A DNA stretch of 64,000 nt from Desulfosarcina alkanivorans (GTDB lineage Bacteria > Desulfobacterota > Desulfobacteria > Desulfobacterales > Desulfosarcinaceae), in the NCBI RefSeq assembly GCF_009688945.1, contig NZ_AP021874.1, forward strand, positions 2,666,001-2,730,000. Reading direction: 5' to 3'. The notes below the pieces were generated by a model that did not search any database, was not told the origin of the DNA, and saw only the letters and a program-made list of their open reading frames with translations. The position numbers and the translations under genes were made by a program. Positions 42,211 through 51,547 of the stretch are shown here, in pieces. Every line of letters starts with the position of its first letter. Position 1 is the first letter of the stretch.

Positions 42211-43932
42211 ATGCTGAATCGGCTGTCCGTCAAAGGCAGAATGTATATCATCAACATATCGATCCTGGTTCTGTTCGTCACCATGGTCCTGTTTTCAGTG
42301 AGCAGCAGCAGCGGGGTCAAGGACCTGGGCATCGAAAAAACCGGCGAGGTGATGCTGACGGATCAGAAGGCCAAGCTCCAGGTGGCTACCCACACGGCGG
42401 CGATGATGATTGGTACAGCCATCAAGGGTGTCACCGATAAAGCGGAAGCGGTCGCCGTCATCCGCAGCCTGGTCGATGAGATCCGCTATGAAAGCGACCG
42501 GTCAGGCTACTTTCTTGTGTACGACGGTACCACCAATGTGGCCCTGCCCCCCAAAAAAGAGCTCCAGGGAAAAGATCTGGCGGGAATCAAAGATAAAAAC
42601 GGCGTAATGATTGTCCAGGAAATGCGTGACAGGGCCAGGGACGGCGGCGGGTTCGTAAACTACATCTGGTCCAAGCCGGGAGCCGGCGACACCCGCAAAC
42701 TGACATATGCAGAGATGATTCCGGGAACCAGCATGTGGATCGGCACCGGCGTCTACCTGGACAACATCGACGTCTACCAGGCCCGGATGGCCGATGAAAT
42801 CGGTTCCATGGTCTCCAGCCGCACCACCCGCATGGTCCTGGTGTCGGGCATCATCTTCGCCGCCATCATTGCCCTGTGCCTGTCGATCGCCTTCGGCATC
42901 GTGCGGGCATTGAAGGAGATGATCGCCAGCTTCCAGGACATCGCCGAGGGCGAGGGGGACCTGACCAAGCGCATCGAGATTGCCTCCAGGGATGAAATTG
43001 CCGAACTGGCCGGCTGGTTCAACACGTTCCTTGAAAAGCTCCAGCCGATGATCAAAAAAATTGCTGACAACGCCACCCACATGAATCACTCGTCGGCAGC
43101 GTTGTCCGACATTGCCACCATGGTGTCCCGCGGTGCCGGTGAAACCTCCAGCCGGGCAAACAATGTGAGCACAGCCGCCGAAGAAATGAGCGCCAGTCTG
43201 AACAACGTGGCCGCAGCCATGGAACAATCGTCAACCAACACCTCCATGGTGGCCACCGCCGCCGAGGAGATGACCGCCACCATCAACGAGATCGCCCGGA
43301 ACGCCGAAAAGGCCCGATCCATCTCCGAGCAGGCCGTGCACAAGGCCCGGGACACCTCCGGTCAGATGGATGGTTTAGGACAGGCCGCCCAGGGCATCGG
43401 CAAGGTGGTGGAGACCATCACCGAAATCAGCGAGCAGGTCAACCTGCTGGCCCTCAACGCCACCATCGAGGCGGCCCGGGCCGGCGAGGCCGGCAAGGGT
43501 TTTGCCGTGGTGGCCAACGAAATCAAGGAACTGGCCAAACAGACCAGCGAGGCGACCCTGGAGATCAAGGAAAAGATCGCCAATATCCAGGGCAGCACCG
43601 ACGGCACCGTCAAGGGCATCAACGAGATCACCGGGGTGATCGACAGCGTCAACGACATCGTCGGCACCATCGCCACGGCCGTGGAGGAGCAGAGCACCGC
43701 GACCCAGGAAATCGCCAACAACATCGCCCAGGCGTCCCGAGGCATTCAGGAGGTCAACGAGAATGTCAACCAGAGTTCCACGGTGGCCGCGGACATTACC
43801 GGCGACATCGCCGTGGTCAACCAGAGTTCCAGCGAGATGGCCAACAGCAGTGACCAGGTGAAGGTCAGTGCCGACGACCTCAAGGGCATGGCTGAAGAAT
43901 TGAACACCATCGTGGGCAGCTTCAGGGTTTGA
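42211..43932 (+). CDS. Methyl-accepting chemotaxis protein with Cache sensor
   Basis: 573 residues with AGGAGG upstream of the ATG. Membrane segment 1 is at ~10-30. A periplasmic single-Cache (sCache_2-like) domain spans ~40-195, with [36 protein letters not shown] and [22 protein letters not shown]. Membrane segment 2 is at ~207-228, HAMP at ~229-280, and a long coiled-coil signalling region follows with the CheA/CheW hairpin [38 protein letters not shown]. sCache_2 receptors commonly bind small carboxylates. No che genes are adjacent. The C-terminus lacks a CheR-binding pentapeptide. Confidence 0.96.
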   Translation: MLNRLSVKGRMYIINISILVLFVTMVLFSVSSSSGVKDLGIEKTGEVMLTDQKAKLQVATHTAAMMIGTAIKGVTDKAEAVAVIRSLVDEIRYESDRSGYFLVYDGTTNVALPPKKELQGKDLAGIKDKNGVMIVQEMRDRARDGGGFVNYIWSKPGAGDTRKLTYAEMIPGTSMWIGTGVYLDNIDVYQARMADEIGSMVSSRTTRMVLVSGIIFAAIIALCLSIAFGIVRALKEMIASFQDIAEGEGDLTKRIEIASRDEIAELAGWFNTFLEKLQPMIKKIADNATHMNHSSAALSDIATMVSRGAGETSSRANNVSTAAEEMSASLNNVAAAMEQSSTNTSMVATAAEEMTATINEIARNAEKARSISEQAVHKARDTSGQMDGLGQAAQGIGKVVETITEISEQVNLLALNATIEAARAGEAGKGFAVVANEIKELAKQTSEATLEIKEKIANIQGSTDGTVKGINEITGVIDSVNDIVGTIATAVEEQSTATQEIANNIAQASRGIQEVNENVNQSSTVAADITGDIAVVNQSSSEMANSSDQVKVSADDLKGMAEELNTIVGSFRV

Positions 43933-44058
43933 TCGCTTCGTTTGGGCATGAAGTGATCTCAAACGGATCTTGGCCCGGCTCCAGATCCGGTCGAAGCCGC
44001 TCTCCATGGCTGACAATCACCGCCTGCTTGCTCGATTACATAGAGAAAGGGGCACGGC

Positions 44059-44346
44059 ATGAATACGAATCGAACAACGAACAGCCGGCCGTCAACCAGG
44101 GGAGACCGATTGTTTCGGTGCCGGCGGATCACGCTTGCCATGGCATCGTTGGCCGTCACGGCCCTGCGGGCACTTCAGGCAGGCGGTCCGGCACCCGGCC
44201 CCGCCCGGGCGCCAGCGTCAGGAGAAGCGACGGCGCCAGCGAAATTCTCATCCGCCGACCCCCTGCACAGGTCCATCAGCATCGATGGACTGGACTATCT
44301 TGCCGGAAGCAACCAGCATTGCTCCCGGCAAGCGATCATCCGTTAA
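44059..44346 (+). CDS. Possible small exported protein
   Basis: A 95-residue frame with an AGAAAGGGGC ribosome site 6 bp before the ATG. It has basic residues followed by a moderately hydrophobic stretch (ITLAMASLAVTALRALQA), then a Pro/Ala-rich part, so it may be secreted. No family recognised. Its stop overlaps the convergent hsp20 stop by 4 bp. The frame could also be chance in GC-rich DNA; I keep it as possible only. Confidence 0.35.
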   Translation: MNTNRTTNSRPSTRGDRLFRCRRITLAMASLAVTALRALQAGGPAPGPARAPASGEATAPAKFSSADPLHRSISIDGLDYLAGSNQHCSRQAIIR

Positions 44347-44747
44347 CCGGCCTGCACCGCAATGCGCCTGGGCGTGGCCTTTTCGACCTTGGGCAGGGTA
44401 AGCCGCAGCACCCCGTCACTGAGCTTTGCATCGATCTTTTCCTGGGCGATGACCTCGGACAGGGAGAATTGGCGGTAATAGCGCCCGGTTTCATATTCCA
44501 CGTATATCTTCTCGCCGGGCGTCCCCGCGGCGGGCCCTACCTCTCCCGTCAGCGTCAGGGTATCGTCGCGAAGATCCACATTGAGATTATCCGCCTTCAC
44601 ACCGGGCATATCCGCCAGCAGCGTGATGGCTTTTTCGGTCTCGAAAATATCCACATTGGGGGTAAACACCGGGCCCGGCTTGGTCTGCTCGGCGGCTGAA
44701 TCCAATGGCTGCTTTTCTCTGACCTTCAGTTCTTTTGACTCAGACAT
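44343..44747 (-). CDS. Hsp20/alpha-crystallin small heat-shock protein (second of pair)
   Basis: 134 residues. The alpha-crystallin domain covers ~35-130: FETEKAITLLADMPGVKADNLNVDLRDDTLTLTGEV, YEYETGRYYRQFSLSE-type centre and KLSDGVLRLTLPKVEKATPRRIAVQ. The N-terminal arm is short and polar. It is a cytoplasmic ATP-independent holdase. It lies 26 bp downstream of the other hsp20 gene with its own GAGGAA site, so both share a transcript. The C-terminal I-x-I/V anchor appears as IAV. Confidence 0.94.
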   Translation of the reverse strand: MSESKELKVREKQPLDSAAEQTKPGPVFTPNVDIFETEKAITLLADMPGVKADNLNVDLRDDTLTLTGEVGPAAGTPGEKIYVEYETGRYYRQFSLSEVIAQEKIDAKLSDGVLRLTLPKVEKATPRRIAVQAG

Positions 44748-44773
44748 GATCCGTTCCTCCTTTACTGTCCGGG

Positions 44774-45232
44774 TTATTGAACCGCAATCTGTCGGGGCTT
44801 GGCCTTTTCCGCTTTGGCGATGGTCACGGTCAGTACGCCGTCCGCCAGCCGGGCCTTGACGTTTTCGGGATCGATGTCGCCGGGCAGGGCAATGGCCCGC
44901 GAAAAGCGCCCTGCTTCACGCTCCCGGCGATGATATCGGGCATCGGCATCCTCTTCAGAGATCTTGCGTTCGCCGGCCAGGCTCAATTGATTGGCGGTGA
45001 CATTGAGGTCCAGGTCCGCGGATTTAACTCCCGGCAGTTCCGCACTGACGTAAAAAGCCTCTGCATCCTCCGTGATGTTCACCGCCGGATAGACACCGGC
45101 TCCGACACGGCCGGACTGCCTGTCCCCGAAGGCGTCGAAAAGCCGCTCCATCTGACGCCGCACACCGTCAAGATCTGTGTAGGGAGCACCGAAGCGCTGA
45201 CCGGGAGCACCGAAAAGCGTTCTGTAAATCAT
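44774..45232 (-). CDS. Hsp20/alpha-crystallin small heat-shock protein (first of pair)
   Basis: 152 residues. The N-terminal arm (~1-45: MIYRTLFGAP... LDGVRRQMERLFDAFGD) has the amphipathic helix typical of class A bacterial Hsp20. The alpha-crystallin domain (~46-145) shows EDAEAFYVSAELPGVKSADLDLNVTANQLSLAGER, FSRAIALPGDIDPENVKARLADGVLTVTIAKAEKAKPRQIAV. The strong AAAGGAGG site precedes the ATG. It forms oligomers that hold unfolding proteins, probably mixed with the second Hsp20. A sigma-70-like promoter and a palindrome overlap upstream. Confidence 0.95.
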   Translation of the reverse strand: MIYRTLFGAPGQRFGAPYTDLDGVRRQMERLFDAFGDRQSGRVGAGVYPAVNITEDAEAFYVSAELPGVKSADLDLNVTANQLSLAGERKISEEDADARYHRREREAGRFSRAIALPGDIDPENVKARLADGVLTVTIAKAEKAKPRQIAVQ

Positions 45233-45282
45233 TACCTGCCTCCTTTGGTTGTGGGTCTTTCCAACCCGTCTGATTTTTCCAA

Positions 45283-45310
45283 AGAATATTTATCGATTTG
45301 ACGTTGTCAA
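45283..45310 (-). promoter_or_regulatory. Candidate promoter and palindromic operator of the hsp20 pair
   Basis: On the minus strand TTGACA (45310-45305) and TATTCT (45288-45283) are 16 bp apart. The -35 lies within the perfect 5+3+5 palindrome TTGAC-GTT-GTCAA at 45298-45310. A repressor bound there would block the promoter. No CIRCE element was seen. Confidence 0.5.
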
Positions 45311-45331
45311 TATAGTAGAAATATTTTTTAA

Positions 45332-45361
45332 TTGCATTATTTTCTAAAAATGTTGTATAAA
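45332..45361 (+). promoter_or_regulatory. Candidate sigma-70 promoter of the tandem-RHH gene
   Basis: TTGCAT at 45332-45337 and TATAAA at 45356-45361, 18 bp apart, in an AT-rich stretch. Transcription would begin near 45368, 31 bp before the ATG at 45399. It is back to back with the hsp20 promoter. Confidence 0.5.
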
Positions 45362-45398
45362 AGTAATTACTAAAAAGCGCCGTACGTGGAGATTGAAT

Positions 45399-46028
45399 AT
45401 GAATCCGAAACACACGAAAAGTAAAAATCAGTCCCTGATGTTTATTTCCAGTTCGGGCCTTCGCGGCCGGCAATCGGTGCGAGCCACCTTCAAGCTCTCC
45501 TCGGGGTGCATCGAGGCCATCAGCATTGTTGCCGCACAGTTGGGCATCAAACAAAAATCCCTGTTCGATCATCTGGCCCAGGACAGCGAGTCACTCAACG
45601 CCATTGCCCGGGAGGTTCAAAATGCCCGGGTCCGGCCTGAAAACCGGGTCCAGAAAACCTACGTGATCAGCCGAAGTTCCCTCTCGCTGCTGGATGAAAT
45701 TTCAAGGGCCTTCAACGCGCCCCGCGATGCACTGGTGGAGTTCTCGGTAAGACGGTTGCTGCCGGTAATCGACAGGGAACAAAAAAAGTATGAAATGCGC
45801 AAGGCGGCCTTCTCCGGAATCCAGCGGCATTTCAATAAAGGAATGCAGCTGCTCGAGCAGATGAGCGATCAGTTGGGGGAGGACGATCCGGTCGTCACCC
45901 GGATGGCATCGGTGATGGATACTTACACCGTTGCGGCCAAAGCCATGGCGGCCTTTCTTGAGCGAACCCAAGGCATCGAGGATTTCGATCCGGACGATCT
46001 GAACCAGATTGAGGTGCAGTTTGAGTGA
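45399..46028 (+). CDS. Putative tandem ribbon-helix-helix DNA-binding protein
   Basis: 209 residues from the ATG at 45399 (GGAG upstream); a TTG two codons earlier is less likely. I see two short beta-helix-helix patterns: ~28-62 (RATFKLSSGCIEAISIVAAQLGIKQKSLFDHL in two halves) and ~86-122 (QKTYVISRSSLSLLDEIS then FNAPRDALVEFSVRRLL). Each resembles a ribbon-helix-helix unit, so one chain could form a pseudo-dimer. The rest is helical with an acidic C-terminus (EDFDPDDLNQIEVQFE). No catalytic motif. It is transcribed away from the hsp20 pair, with 166 bp between starts. The DNA-binding role is inference from the pattern. Confidence 0.6.
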   Translation: MNPKHTKSKNQSLMFISSSGLRGRQSVRATFKLSSGCIEAISIVAAQLGIKQKSLFDHLAQDSESLNAIAREVQNARVRPENRVQKTYVISRSSLSLLDEISRAFNAPRDALVEFSVRRLLPVIDREQKKYEMRKAAFSGIQRHFNKGMQLLEQMSDQLGEDDPVVTRMASVMDTYTVAAKAMAAFLERTQGIEDFDPDDLNQIEVQFE

Positions 46029-46350
46029 TAGGATCGCCCCACGGCCGGCACCTTCACGGCCGCAACGTGGCGCAATTTCATCCGGGGCTGGAAATGCCCC
46101 CCGGTCAGGGGCGCCGATGCCCCTCGTTGCCGGAAAGCACCGGACCGTTGACCCTATAACGGCCAAACCGGGCCGCCCCTTCACACCGGTTGCAGTACCG
46201 ATGAGAATGGGTTATCATGTTTTCCGCTGACATTGCATCCGCGGAACCCCGTGCTTCCAGGGGGGGGGTAAGTCCCGCCCGCATGCAGATCGTCCCCGAA
46301 AAAGGAGTTCCGGCGAATCGCTGCCTTAACTGGAGGATGGGAGTCCCGAA
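46029..46350. other. Intergenic region, no gene seen
   Basis: 322 bp between the tandem-RHH stop and the GIY-YIG gene. Very GC-rich at 46030-46180, with a G9 run at 46260-46268. No convincing frame, terminator or promoter. Confidence 0.45.
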
Positions 46351-47163
46351 ATGATCAAACTCATCGATCTGCTCAAGATCACCGGCGTTTACCTGAACAG
46401 CTATAAAATTCATTGCGCTGCGGGCAAGGACGACTCCCCGCTGGAAGCCTTCTTCGAAGGCCGGTTCAAGGCCTGGCAGGAGCATCAGAACCAGCAGAAT
46501 TTTCGATGCGATGAGATCATCTCCCTGATCCACCTGCAGGAGGACAAATGGCTTTTTGCCGGCATATACCAGGTGCTGGGCGTAAAACACCGCAAAGCGG
46601 GGGACAAAAGCTGGTTTGAATATGGCACCAAAGAGATGGCCGGCCTCGAGCATCTCACCGGTCGCATCGTCATCCAGTTCCGCAAGCGCTTTATCGCATC
46701 CCATTTGATCGGCATAAAATACATCGACAAGCTGCTGGTATCTGAAATTCGTGAAAAGCGGATGCGGGTTTCGGACTTTCCCGGATACAATGCCATCAAC
46801 CTGAGTTACCGGCTGCTGCGAACCGTTGTCCGAAAAAATTTACCCCAATGGAAAGAAGCCCTGAGCAATGTCAGCGGGATTTATCTGGTTACTGACACCC
46901 ATACCGGCAAACATTTTGTCGGCAGCGCCCATGGCGGCGACACGATCTGGCATCAATGGGTCTCTTTTGCCATCAGCGGCCATGCGGATGTCAAACCATT
47001 GAGCCGGCTTTTGAGCCGCGAGGTGGGCGACTACCAGTTCAATTTCCAATTTTCCATACTCGAAATCTGCGACCTGAAGACAGGCAGGGATTATGTCCTG
47101 TCCAGGGCACAGCACTGGAAACAGGTGCTGCGTTCGATTGAATTTGGTTACAATGAAAAATAA
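46351..47163 (+). CDS. GIY-YIG domain protein with unknown N-terminal region
   Basis: 270 residues, ATG after GGAG. The C-terminal ~90 residues match a GIY-YIG nuclease fold: SGIYLVTDTHTGKHFVGSA (residues ~174-192, GIY then FVG for YIG), a conserved Trp (IWHQW) and a helix with FSILEICDLKTGRDYVLSRAQHW containing the acidic region. The first ~165 residues (MIKLIDLLKITGVYLNSYKIH... KWLFAGIYQVLGVK) form a separate domain I do not recognise. It may be a nuclease or a degenerate GIY-YIG protein; the replaced Tyr makes activity uncertain. Not linked to an obvious partner. Confidence 0.72.
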   Translation: MIKLIDLLKITGVYLNSYKIHCAAGKDDSPLEAFFEGRFKAWQEHQNQQNFRCDEIISLIHLQEDKWLFAGIYQVLGVKHRKAGDKSWFEYGTKEMAGLEHLTGRIVIQFRKRFIASHLIGIKYIDKLLVSEIREKRMRVSDFPGYNAINLSYRLLRTVVRKNLPQWKEALSNVSGIYLVTDTHTGKHFVGSAHGGDTIWHQWVSFAISGHADVKPLSRLLSREVGDYQFNFQFSILEICDLKTGRDYVLSRAQHWKQVLRSIEFGYNEK

Positions 47164-47431
47164 GATCCCGCTGCGTTTTCGCCGATCCCGGGGCGGCCGC
47201 CATTGAAATGGCGTTGATCTGGCCGCATCATTGGGCTAAATTGGAAAAACGATGTACCGACAGTCGAAAATGCCTGATTCTTTTTAGTGCATACCCTGCT
47301 CCGCCATCCACTTGCCCTACCCTGGAAAACATGCCTTTCAGGCCCGGCTGCCGTATATCTTTTATGGACCGTTCTCCTTGCCGCTTGACCCGGGATTGAC
47401 GGTAACGTCTTTTTTACAGGAGGATCGCCAC

Positions 47432-49936
47432 ATGGATGACAAGCACCACCAAAACAGCATCGGCGGCAGGGAGGCGTGCCTGTGCGACCGGACACTGGAA
47501 AAGGATATCCAGCGTCACATGCGGTTCACCATGGGCAGGGACCCGGCCAAACCCAACCGGCATGCCTGTTTCATGGGATTGGCATACAGCGTCCGAGACC
47601 GCCTCATGGACCGGTGGTTCCACACCCAGCGCTCCCAGTATGACACCCTGGCCAAGCGGGTGTACTTTCTCTCCCTGGAATTTCTGCCGGGCCGATTTCT
47701 CATGAACTACCTGATCAGCCTGAAGATGGTTGACGAAGCCCGCCGGACGGTGGAGAAGATGGGCTTTGATCTCGACGAACTGGAAGAGGAAGAATGGGAT
47801 GCCGGCCTGGGGAACGGCGGCCTGGGACGCCTGGCCTCGTGCTACATGGACTCGCTGGCCTGCCTGGACTTTCCCGGCTACGGTTACGGCATCCGCTACG
47901 ATTACGGCATATTCCACCAGACCATGGAAAATGGATGGCAGCGGGAACAATGCGACAACTGGGCCCGTAAAGGAACGCCCTGGGAAATCCGCCGTGGAGA
48001 ATTTTTAATTCCGGTCCGCTTTTACGGCCACACCGAAACCCGCACCGATGCCAACGGCCGCCAGTACTACCGCTGGGTCGACGGCGAAGTGGTCATGGCC
48101 ATGGCCTGCGATATCCTCGTCCCCGGCTACGGAGATGGTTTCGTCACCAATATGAGACTGTGGCGGGCCCAGTCCAGCCGGGAGTTCAACCTGGATGAAT
48201 TCAACCAGGGAGACTATATCGGCGCCGTCGAGGCCAAGGTGCTCAGCGAAAACATCTCAGGGGTGCTCTACCCCAGCGACGAAATGGAACAGGGCCGGGA
48301 ACTGCGCCTGAAACAGCAGTATTTTTTCGTGGCCGCCACCCTGGCCGATATCATGCGTCGATTCAAAAAATTGAACCGGAATTTCTCCGAACTTCCCGAT
48401 TTCGTGGCCATCCAGCTCAACGACACCCACCCGGCCATCGCCATTCCCGAACTCATGCGCCTGCTCATGGACGGGGAGGGGATGGCATGGGACGACGCCT
48501 GGCCCGTCTGCGAAAAAACGTTCGCCTACACCAACCACACGATACTCCCGGAAGCCCTGGAGACCTGGCCCGTTGACCTCATCCGCCGGCTTTTGCCCCG
48601 GCACATGGAAATCATATTCGAGATCAACCGCCGTTTTCTGAACGAGGTGCGAACCCGCCAGCCATCGGACAGCAGCCTTCCGGGGCGTGTATCGCTGATT
48701 ACGGACAGCGGTCAGCAGCGGGTCCGCATGTCCCATCTGGCCATCGTGGGCAGCCATACCGTCAATGGCGTGGCCGAGCTGCACAGCAAAATTATCAGGG
48801 AAGATCTGTTCAGGGACTTCGACACGGTATTCCCCGGACGCCTGGCCAATGTCACCAACGGCATCACCCCCCGCCGATGGCTGGCCCAGGCCAATCCCCT
48901 GCTGGCACGGCTGATCAATGAAACCATCGGGCCCGAGTGGATCACGGATCTGGATCGACTGCGGGAACTGGAACCCCTGGCCGACGACGCTGCATTTCGC
49001 CGACGCTGGATGGAGACCAAACGGGACAACAAAAAACGGCTGGCACGCTATGTCCTGAGAAAAATCGGTCTGGGCATCGATCCGGACACCCTTTTCTCGG
49101 TGCAGGTCAAACGCATCCATGAATACAAGCGGCAGTTGCTCAACGTGCTGCACGTGATTACCCGTTTTCACCGCATCAAGGCCGCCCCCGGCCTCCCGGT
49201 GGTGCCGCGTACGACCATCTTTGCCGGCAAAGCCGCCCCGGCCTACCACCAGGCCAAACTGATCATCCGTCTGGTCAACGCCGTGGCTGAGAAAATCAAT
49301 AATGACCCGGACATCCAGGGAAAGCTGAGGGTCCTGTTTTTACCCAATTACTGCGTCTCCCAGGCCGAGAAAATTATCCCGGCGGCAGACCTGTCCGAGC
49401 AGATTTCCACCGCCGGTATGGAAGCATCGGGAACGGGAAACATGAAGATGTCCCTGAACGGGGCCCTGACCATCGGCACCCTTGATGGCGCCAACGTGGA
49501 AATCATGGAGGAAGTGGGCCGGGAAAACATTTTCATCTTCGGGCTGACGGCAGGCCAGGTAACCACCCTTCGCAACGGCGGCTACCACCCGGGGACCTAC
49601 TACGACGGTGATGCCGAACTGAAACAGGCCCTGGACAGCATCAGCCGGGGTGACTTCTCGCCGGAAGACCCCCATCTCTTTGCGCCCGTCGTCGATTCGC
49701 TGCTTCACCAGGGGGATTACTACATGCTCCTGGCCGACTACCGGGACTATCTAACCGCTCAGGAATCGGTGGACAATGCCTTTCAGGACAAGGAAGAATG
49801 GGCCCGGAAATCGATCCTCAACACCGCCCGCATGGGTAAATTCTCCAGCGACCGCTCGGTCAGGGAATACGCCGACCGCATCTGGGAATTGAAGCCGCTG
49901 CCGGCGGTTGAATTAGGTGAAGAGTCTTTAGGCTGA
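47432..49936 (+). CDS. glgP: Glycogen/alpha-glucan phosphorylase
   Basis: 834 residues from the ATG at 47432 (AGGAGGATC upstream); the frame is open from 47312. GT35 features: YFLSLEFLPGRFLMNYL near 75-90, NGGLGRLASCYMDSLACLDFPGYGYGIRYDYGIFHQ near 130-165, QLNDTHPAIAIPELMRLL, TNHTILPEALETWP, and the pyridoxal phosphate Lys672 in EASGTGNMKMSLNGALTIGTLDGANVEI. It releases glucose-1-phosphate from storage glucans using phosphate. The length and complete motifs suggest an active cytoplasmic enzyme. No glg neighbours are present in the window. Confidence 0.97.
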   Translation: MDDKHHQNSIGGREACLCDRTLEKDIQRHMRFTMGRDPAKPNRHACFMGLAYSVRDRLMDRWFHTQRSQYDTLAKRVYFLSLEFLPGRFLMNYLISLKMVDEARRTVEKMGFDLDELEEEEWDAGLGNGGLGRLASCYMDSLACLDFPGYGYGIRYDYGIFHQTMENGWQREQCDNWARKGTPWEIRRGEFLIPVRFYGHTETRTDANGRQYYRWVDGEVVMAMACDILVPGYGDGFVTNMRLWRAQSSREFNLDEFNQGDYIGAVEAKVLSENISGVLYPSDEMEQGRELRLKQQYFFVAATLADIMRRFKKLNRNFSELPDFVAIQLNDTHPAIAIPELMRLLMDGEGMAWDDAWPVCEKTFAYTNHTILPEALETWPVDLIRRLLPRHMEIIFEINRRFLNEVRTRQPSDSSLPGRVSLITDSGQQRVRMSHLAIVGSHTVNGVAELHSKIIREDLFRDFDTVFPGRLANVTNGITPRRWLAQANPLLARLINETIGPEWITDLDRLRELEPLADDAAFRRRWMETKRDNKKRLARYVLRKIGLGIDPDTLFSVQVKRIHEYKRQLLNVLHVITRFHRIKAAPGLPVVPRTTIFAGKAAPAYHQAKLIIRLVNAVAEKINNDPDIQGKLRVLFLPNYCVSQAEKIIPAADLSEQISTAGMEASGTGNMKMSLNGALTIGTLDGANVEIMEEVGRENIFIFGLTAGQVTTLRNGGYHPGTYYDGDAELKQALDSISRGDFSPEDPHLFAPVVDSLLHQGDYYMLLADYRDYLTAQESVDNAFQDKEEWARKSILNTARMGKFSSDRSVREYADRIWELKPLPAVELGEESLG

Positions 49937-49954
49937 AGGTAAGATTCGCGGAAG

Positions 49955-50155
49955 CGCCAATCCTCAAAAAAATAACAATTGTTAAACGCCAAATCCCAAA
50001 TAAATTCCAAATCACAATATCCTAACCGCAAATTCAGGGCCAGGTCCTGCAACAGATTGTCATTATGATATTTCCAGTTTGAAATTTTGAATTTGGCTAT
50101 TGTGATTCATTTGCCATTTGGGTTTTGGGTATTGTGATTTATAATTGGTTTTGTG
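49955..50155. repeat. AT-rich 7-bp-period inverted repeat after glgP
   Basis: The left part (about 49988-50025) has units like CAAATCC, CAAATAA and ATCACAA. The right part (about 50070-50147) has units like TTTGAAA, TTTTGAA, GGGTTTT and GGGTATT. AAATCACAATATCC on the left is nearly complementary to GGGTATTGTGATTT on the right. Noncoding. It could form a large imperfect hairpin and might end glgP transcription. Confidence 0.65.
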
Positions 50156-50213
50156 ATCAAAAAACAAAGCTTTCAGGAAAAATCAACAATTTGTCAACCA
50201 AGAGGCCATCCAC

Positions 50214-51491
50214 ATGCCCGAAGATAAAAGCATGCCCTCTCCTGCCAGTTCGGTGTCCATCGCCCGGCAGCCCATTTTTGACCAGAACCGTCGATTGTGG
50301 GGTTATGAACTGTTTTGTGTCGGCGAGGACCCGTCGGCCACACCGGACTGCACGCCGGAAAATACGGCCATCAACGTTGCCGCAAGCGCGTATATGGGGC
50401 TCCAGCAGATTCTGAAGCAGGGCCACAAAATAATGCTCAATTTTGATGAGATCGGCATCCTGGATGACATGCCCTATGCCCTGCCCCCGGTGCTTGCCGC
50501 GGTCCAGGTGGATGAACAGGTATTTCTGCGCCCGACCATCCCTGAGATATTGGCACGCCTGAAATCCGATGGCTACCTGATCGCCGTCAGCGGGTTCAGC
50601 GGTGAGCGGCAGTTCGAGCCGTTATACCGGTTGGCGGACATCATTGCCGTACCGGTGATCGGCAAACAAAAAGCGGAGGTGTCGACCCTGTTGGCCACCA
50701 TCCACGATGTGGATGCCAAGCTGCTGGCCCGTCGGGTGGATGAGGCCGCCGCCTTCGACATGGTCCGGGAAGCGGGTGTCACCCTGTTCGAGGGGGCCTT
50801 TTTCAAGCAGCCGGACACCATCAGGGTGAGGAAGATGACCTCCAGCGCGGTGTCGCGCCTGCAACTGCTCAAAAGTATCGAACAGCAGGACCCGGATATC
50901 GATGGCCTCGCGGAAACCATTCAATCCGATGCCGCCATCAGCTTCCGCCTGCTGGCCTACCTGAACGCCTCCGCCTTCGGCTTTTCTCAAAAAATCAAAT
51001 CCATCCACCATGCCATCCGGCTGCTGGGATGGCCGAAACTGAAAAACTGGCTGCGGGTGGTCCTGCTCAACGACATGAGCCAGGCCGCAGACACGCCGGA
51101 CCTGCTCCGTCTTTCCGCCCAGCGGGGCAAATTCCTGGAACTGGTGGCCCGGCATCACGATTTCTGGGGGTTCGATCCGGAAAGCCTGCACCTGCTGGGA
51201 CTGTTTTCCCTGCTCGACACCATGCTGGGCACCCCCATGGCGGACATCGTCACCTTTCTGCCCATCGAAAACAAAATCAAGGGCGCCCTGCGCCGCGATT
51301 CCAACAACGAGTACCTGCCGCTGGTCCGTCTCGCCCAGTGCGTCGAGGAAGCCCGCTGGGAGGACGCCGGAGCCATGATGCAGCAGCTCAACCTGGATCG
51401 GGCGAAGGTGACAGCCGCCTTCAAGGATGCCGTGGAATGGGCCAACCAATTGACGTCGGCGGACGGCGTGGACCGGCATGATACCGATTAG
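50214..51491 (+). CDS. EAL-HDOD signalling protein (YuxH family)
   Basis: A 425-residue cytoplasmic protein. The N-terminal ~200 residues are a degenerate EAL-like domain that begins SIARQPIFDQNRRLWGYELFC, where the catalytic EAL is YEL and later metal ligands are missing, so c-di-GMP hydrolysis is unlikely. The C-terminal ~200 residues form an HDOD domain (LQLLKSIEQQDPDIDGLAETIQSDAAISFRLLAYLNASAFGF... IHHAIRLLGWPKLKNWLRVVLL). The family is linked to signalling and motility regulation without a defined reaction. Overlaps no neighbour. Confidence 0.93.
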   Translation: MPEDKSMPSPASSVSIARQPIFDQNRRLWGYELFCVGEDPSATPDCTPENTAINVAASAYMGLQQILKQGHKIMLNFDEIGILDDMPYALPPVLAAVQVDEQVFLRPTIPEILARLKSDGYLIAVSGFSGERQFEPLYRLADIIAVPVIGKQKAEVSTLLATIHDVDAKLLARRVDEAAAFDMVREAGVTLFEGAFFKQPDTIRVRKMTSSAVSRLQLLKSIEQQDPDIDGLAETIQSDAAISFRLLAYLNASAFGFSQKIKSIHHAIRLLGWPKLKNWLRVVLLNDMSQAADTPDLLRLSAQRGKFLELVARHHDFWGFDPESLHLLGLFSLLDTMLGTPMADIVTFLPIENKIKGALRRDSNNEYLPLVRLAQCVEEARWEDAGAMMQQLNLDRAKVTAAFKDAVEWANQLTSADGVDRHDTD

Positions 51492-51547
51492 ACGGTCGAT
51501 ACCGATGCCCCCGGGGCATCCCCTTTCTATCGTTCGGGAAAGGCGGC

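Noticed and set aside
43929-44699. 256-codon plus-strand frame across the hsp20 gene
   Set aside because: It runs antisense through a clear Hsp20 domain and has no supported start.
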